Shown here one piece after another: positions 6,268 through 6,344 of a DNA stretch of 6,344 bases; within the stretch, counting starts at the first letter, position 1, and each line of letters starts with the position of its first letter. The DNA is from Methanosarcinaceae archaeon. GTDB taxonomy: Archaea; Halobacteriota; Methanosarcinia; Methanosarcinales; Methanosarcinaceae. The notes under the pieces were generated by a model. That model made no database searches, had not been told where the DNA came from, and saw nothing but the letters and a program-made list of their open reading frames with translations. The translations under genes and the position numbers were made by a program. The stretch is taken from NCBI GenBank assembly GCA_030596385.1, contig JAUVKD010000054.1, positions 1 through 6,344 on the forward strand. Direction: 5' to 3'.

Positions 6268-6344
6268 TGATTCACCGCTTGTATAACTATATTGTAATTT
6301 CAATTTGTTTTTGTTGCTTTAATAATGTGCAACTTCAAAAATGC
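6268..6344 (-). promoter_or_regulatory. tyrS leader and possible promoter
   Basis: The minus strand has GGTGA four bases before the tyrS ATG. ATTATTAAA, about 50-60 bases upstream of the ATG (complement of about 6319-6327), is the better placed TATA-like element and would give a leader of roughly 30 bases. A second AT-rich piece nearer the gene (about 6283-6294) would put the start of transcription on the ATG itself and is less likely. The positions are by eye only. Confidence 0.35.

Noticed and set aside
6301..6303. TTG as the start of tyrS
   Set aside because: The ATG at 6265-6267 has a good GGTGA site and agrees with the family N-terminus; the TTG has no such site.

Overview
The window looks like chromosomal DNA of a methanogenic or methane-oxidising archaeon, most likely of the order Methanosarcinales. 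The evidence is an AT-rich base composition, archaeal Shine-Dalgarno sites of the GGTGA and AAGGA type, an archaeal-type tyrosyl-tRNA synthetase that lines up closely with the Methanocaldococcus jannaschii enzyme, a nickel regulator (NikR), and a PiT/DUF47 phosphate-uptake pair. The assignment is inferred from protein character; no marker gene fixes the species.

Layout from left to right. Positions 1-285 hold no convincing gene, only a GC-rich hairpin and a terminator-like hairpin just behind nikR. nikR (286-708, minus) and purC (841-1554, plus) diverge from a 132-base intergenic region that carries a near-symmetric palindrome and a repeated nonamer. A gene for a phytoene-desaturase-like FAD oxidoreductase (1583-3070, plus) starts 28 bases after purC, probably in the same transcript. 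It is split by one in-frame TAG at codon 360, and the protein similarity continues unbroken after it. It converges with a minus-strand pair, a PiT phosphate permease (3809-4846) and a DUF47/PhoU-like partner (3120-3812), whose start and stop overlap as ATGA. From 4847 to 5298 there is no intact gene. This stretch holds a 114-bp miniature transposable element with terminal inverted repeats and an 8-bp target duplication, inserted in the remains of a small reading frame. The last gene is tyrS (minus).

The genes serve separate housekeeping tasks: nickel-responsive regulation, purine synthesis, isoprenoid or other FAD-linked redox chemistry, phosphate import and tRNA charging.

Two points most deserve attention. 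The first is the TAG in the oxidoreductase, which could encode pyrrolysine (known in Methanosarcinales) or be a nonsense mutation. Two neighbouring genes use TAG as a normal stop and the same oxidoreductase has lost the first Gly of its dinucleotide-binding motif, so both explanations stay open. The second is the small mobile element at 5037-5150, which ordinary gene calling would miss.
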